This document shows positions 62,277 to 64,000 of a stretch of DNA of 64,000 nucleotides, piece after piece. The notes under the pieces were generated by a model, which saw only the letters and a program-made list of their open reading frames with translations, searched no databases and had not been told where the DNA came from. The position numbers and the translations under genes were made by a program. Where the stretch lies: NCBI RefSeq assembly GCF_023517795.1, contig NZ_CP082928.1:2542001-2606000 (forward strand), read 5' to 3'. Positions within the stretch are counted from its first letter, which is position 1. Every line of letters starts with the position of its first letter. The DNA is from Pseudomonas fulva (GTDB taxonomy: Bacteria > Pseudomonadota > Gammaproteobacteria > Pseudomonadales > Pseudomonadaceae).

Positions 62277-63656
62277 ATGAAAAAAGCTTCCCTGGCGCTG
62301 GCCGTAGCCGCCGGCACTCTGGGTCTGACCCTGGGCAACGTTGCCAACGCTGCCTTTATCGAAGACAGCACGGCCAAGCTGGATCTGCGTAACTTCTATT
62401 TCGACAACGACAACCGTGAAAGCCAGGGTGATGTGGGTGTTGCCAACGCTCACAATGGCCAGGTGCGTGAGTGGGGCCAGGCGTTCCAGCTGAACCTGCA
62501 GTCGGGCTTTACCGAAGGCACCGTGGGCGTGGGCGTCGATGCCCTCGGCCTGCTGGGCGTGCGTCTGGACGGTGGCGGCCGCGCGGGCAAAGTCGGGCAA
62601 GATCGTAATCCGAGTGCTCTGTTCCCCCTGGAAAGCGATGGCAGCGCTCGTGACGAGTTCAGCAGCCTGGGCCTGACCGGCAAGATCCGTTTCTCCAAGA
62701 CCGTTGCCCATGTTGGTACCCTGCAGCCGAAACTGCCGGTGGTGACCTTCAACGATGGTCGTCTGATCCCGCAGACCTTCGAAGGCGCGCAGATCACCTC
62801 CAACGAGATCGACAACCTGACCCTGATTGCCGGTCAGCTGGAGCACGCCAAGGGCCGTACCTCCAGTAACGCCGACTCGCTGGCTATCGCTGGCGCCGGT
62901 GCAGGTGCCGACAGCAACAAGTTCTACTACGGCGGCGCTGACTACAAGATCAACAAGGATCTGCTGGTTCAGTACTACTACGGCAACCTGGATGACTTCT
63001 ACAAGCAGCACTTCCTGGGTCTGACCCATACCCTGGCGCTGGGCGCTGGCTCGCTGAAATCCGACCTGCGCTATTTCGACACCAACTCCGACGGCAAGAA
63101 TGGCAGTGCCGCTGGTCGTGCTGAGGGCTACCTGGGTTCGGGTTACTACGGCCGCAATGCCGCTGGTACCGGCATCACTACCGGTGAAGTCGACAACCGT
63201 ACCTGGAGCGCGTTCTTCACCTACAGCCTGGAAGGTCACGCGCTGAGCGCCGGTTACCAGCAGGTTTCCGGTGACAGCAACTTCATCCAGCTGAACCAGG
63301 GCTCGATCCCAGGCCAGGGTGGCTCTACCACCTACCTGATCACCGACCGTCAGATCAGCAACTTCGGCCGTGCCGGCGAGCGTACCTGGATCACCCAGTA
63401 CGGCTACGACTTCGGCAAGATCGGCGTGCCGGGCCTGACCGCCAACGTGTTGTACATGAAAGGTGACAACATCAAGTCGGCAAGGGGCGATCTGAAAGAG
63501 TGGGAACGCGACCTGACCATCAGCTACGTGGTACAGGAAGGCGCTGCCAAGGGGCTGGGCTTCGCTTGGCGTAACGCTTCGCTGCGTTCGGAAGTTGCCA
63601 ACGCCGACGCCGACCAGAACCGCCTGATCGTCAGCTACAGCATCCCCCTGCTCTAA
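62277..63656 (+). CDS. oprE: OprD family outer-membrane porin (OprE-like)
   Basis: This 459-residue porin has a signal peptide with cleavage after NVANA (residue 23) and the mature start AFIEDSTAKLDLRNFYF that typifies OprD-family porins. It forms an 18-strand beta barrel for small substrates. RFSKTVAHVGTLQPKLPVV and the final strand RLIVSYSIPLL are typical. The position between a PA0290-like cyclase and aguA matches oprE (PA0291). Substrate is not readable. Confidence 0.92.
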   Translation: MKKASLALAVAAGTLGLTLGNVANAAFIEDSTAKLDLRNFYFDNDNRESQGDVGVANAHNGQVREWGQAFQLNLQSGFTEGTVGVGVDALGLLGVRLDGGGRAGKVGQDRNPSALFPLESDGSARDEFSSLGLTGKIRFSKTVAHVGTLQPKLPVVTFNDGRLIPQTFEGAQITSNEIDNLTLIAGQLEHAKGRTSSNADSLAIAGAGAGADSNKFYYGGADYKINKDLLVQYYYGNLDDFYKQHFLGLTHTLALGAGSLKSDLRYFDTNSDGKNGSAAGRAEGYLGSGYYGRNAAGTGITTGEVDNRTWSAFFTYSLEGHALSAGYQQVSGDSNFIQLNQGSIPGQGGSTTYLITDRQISNFGRAGERTWITQYGYDFGKIGVPGLTANVLYMKGDNIKSARGDLKEWERDLTISYVVQEGAAKGLGFAWRNASLRSEVANADADQNRLIVSYSIPLL

Positions 63657-63699
63657 GCTGTCCTGATGGGCCGCGCCACGCGGCGGCCCGTTCAAATGC

Positions 63700-63727
63700 A
63701 AAAGCCCGGACTGGTTCCGGGCTTTTG
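63700..63727 (+). terminator. Rho-independent terminator after the OprE-like porin
   Basis: AAAGCCCGGA-CTGGT-TCCGGGCTTT is followed by TGTTTTTC. It lies between the convergent porin and aguA genes and can serve both. Confidence 0.9.
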
Positions 63728-63756
63728 TTTTTCTGCAGGTCTGCAGGGCGCTGCGG

Positions 63757-64000
<244 letters not shown>

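Overview
This window is chromosomal DNA of a gamma-proteobacterium of the genus Pseudomonas. The evidence is the high GC content with dense, short-gapped genes, and gene blocks that match from memory the P. aeruginosa PAO1 order: proC-yggS-pilT-pilU, pyrC'-pyrB-pyrR-ruvX-algH-tonB3-gshB-pilGHIJK-chpABC, rsmE-bioA, metK-arsR/tkt-epd-pgk-fba, and pipA-desA...oprE-aguA. The species cannot be fixed by reading alone. Compared with PAO1 the blocks are joined differently, and several genes expected at these sites are missing (chpD/chpE, mexR-mexAB-oprM, gpu genes).

Layout. 1-3275: end of proC, yggS, and the twitching-motility ATPases pilT and pilU. 3280-8400: an accessory stretch. It holds CRISPR type I-F-like repeat remnants on both sides of a hipBA toxin-antitoxin pair, a 5'-truncated unknown ORF, a small orphan CRISPR array (28-bp repeats, 32-bp spacers, no cas genes), then a two-gene unit (radical SAM protein plus DUF4130/TIGR03915-type protein) with a strong LexA box, a TM2 protein and a REP element. 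8408-14268: pyrimidine genes, ruvX, algH, tonB3, gshB. 14497-27999: the Pil-Chp chemosensory system that controls type IV pili, including a 2,498-residue ChpA. 28064-36722: cytochromes b561, rsmE, bioA, a YceI protein, an RhlE-type helicase, a siderophore-interacting protein and ppnN.

36926-47100 is the most coherent regulatory story. ahcY-metF is preceded by a clear S-adenosylhomocysteine (SAH) riboswitch with its own sigma70 promoter. About 5 kb away, metK overlaps by 4 bp an ArsR-methyltransferase fusion that looks like the SAH-responsive repressor SahR, with a 38-bp perfect palindrome in the intergenic region shared with tktA. The SAM cycle here therefore seems to be sensed by an RNA and by a protein that recognise the same metabolite.

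45060-57098: central carbon genes tktA, epd, pgk and fba, two small lipoproteins (one MliC-like), a PQQ-type sugar dehydrogenase, a YgjP-type metallopeptidase, a GreA/B-like factor, a YccS-type transporter and a glutathione transferase. 57123-64000: a PAS-GGDEF-EAL protein (PipA-like), fatty acid desaturase DesA, a PAS diguanylate cyclase, an OprD-family porin (OprE-like) and the 3' end of agmatine deiminase aguA. I saw no rRNA, tRNA, insertion sequence or prophage.
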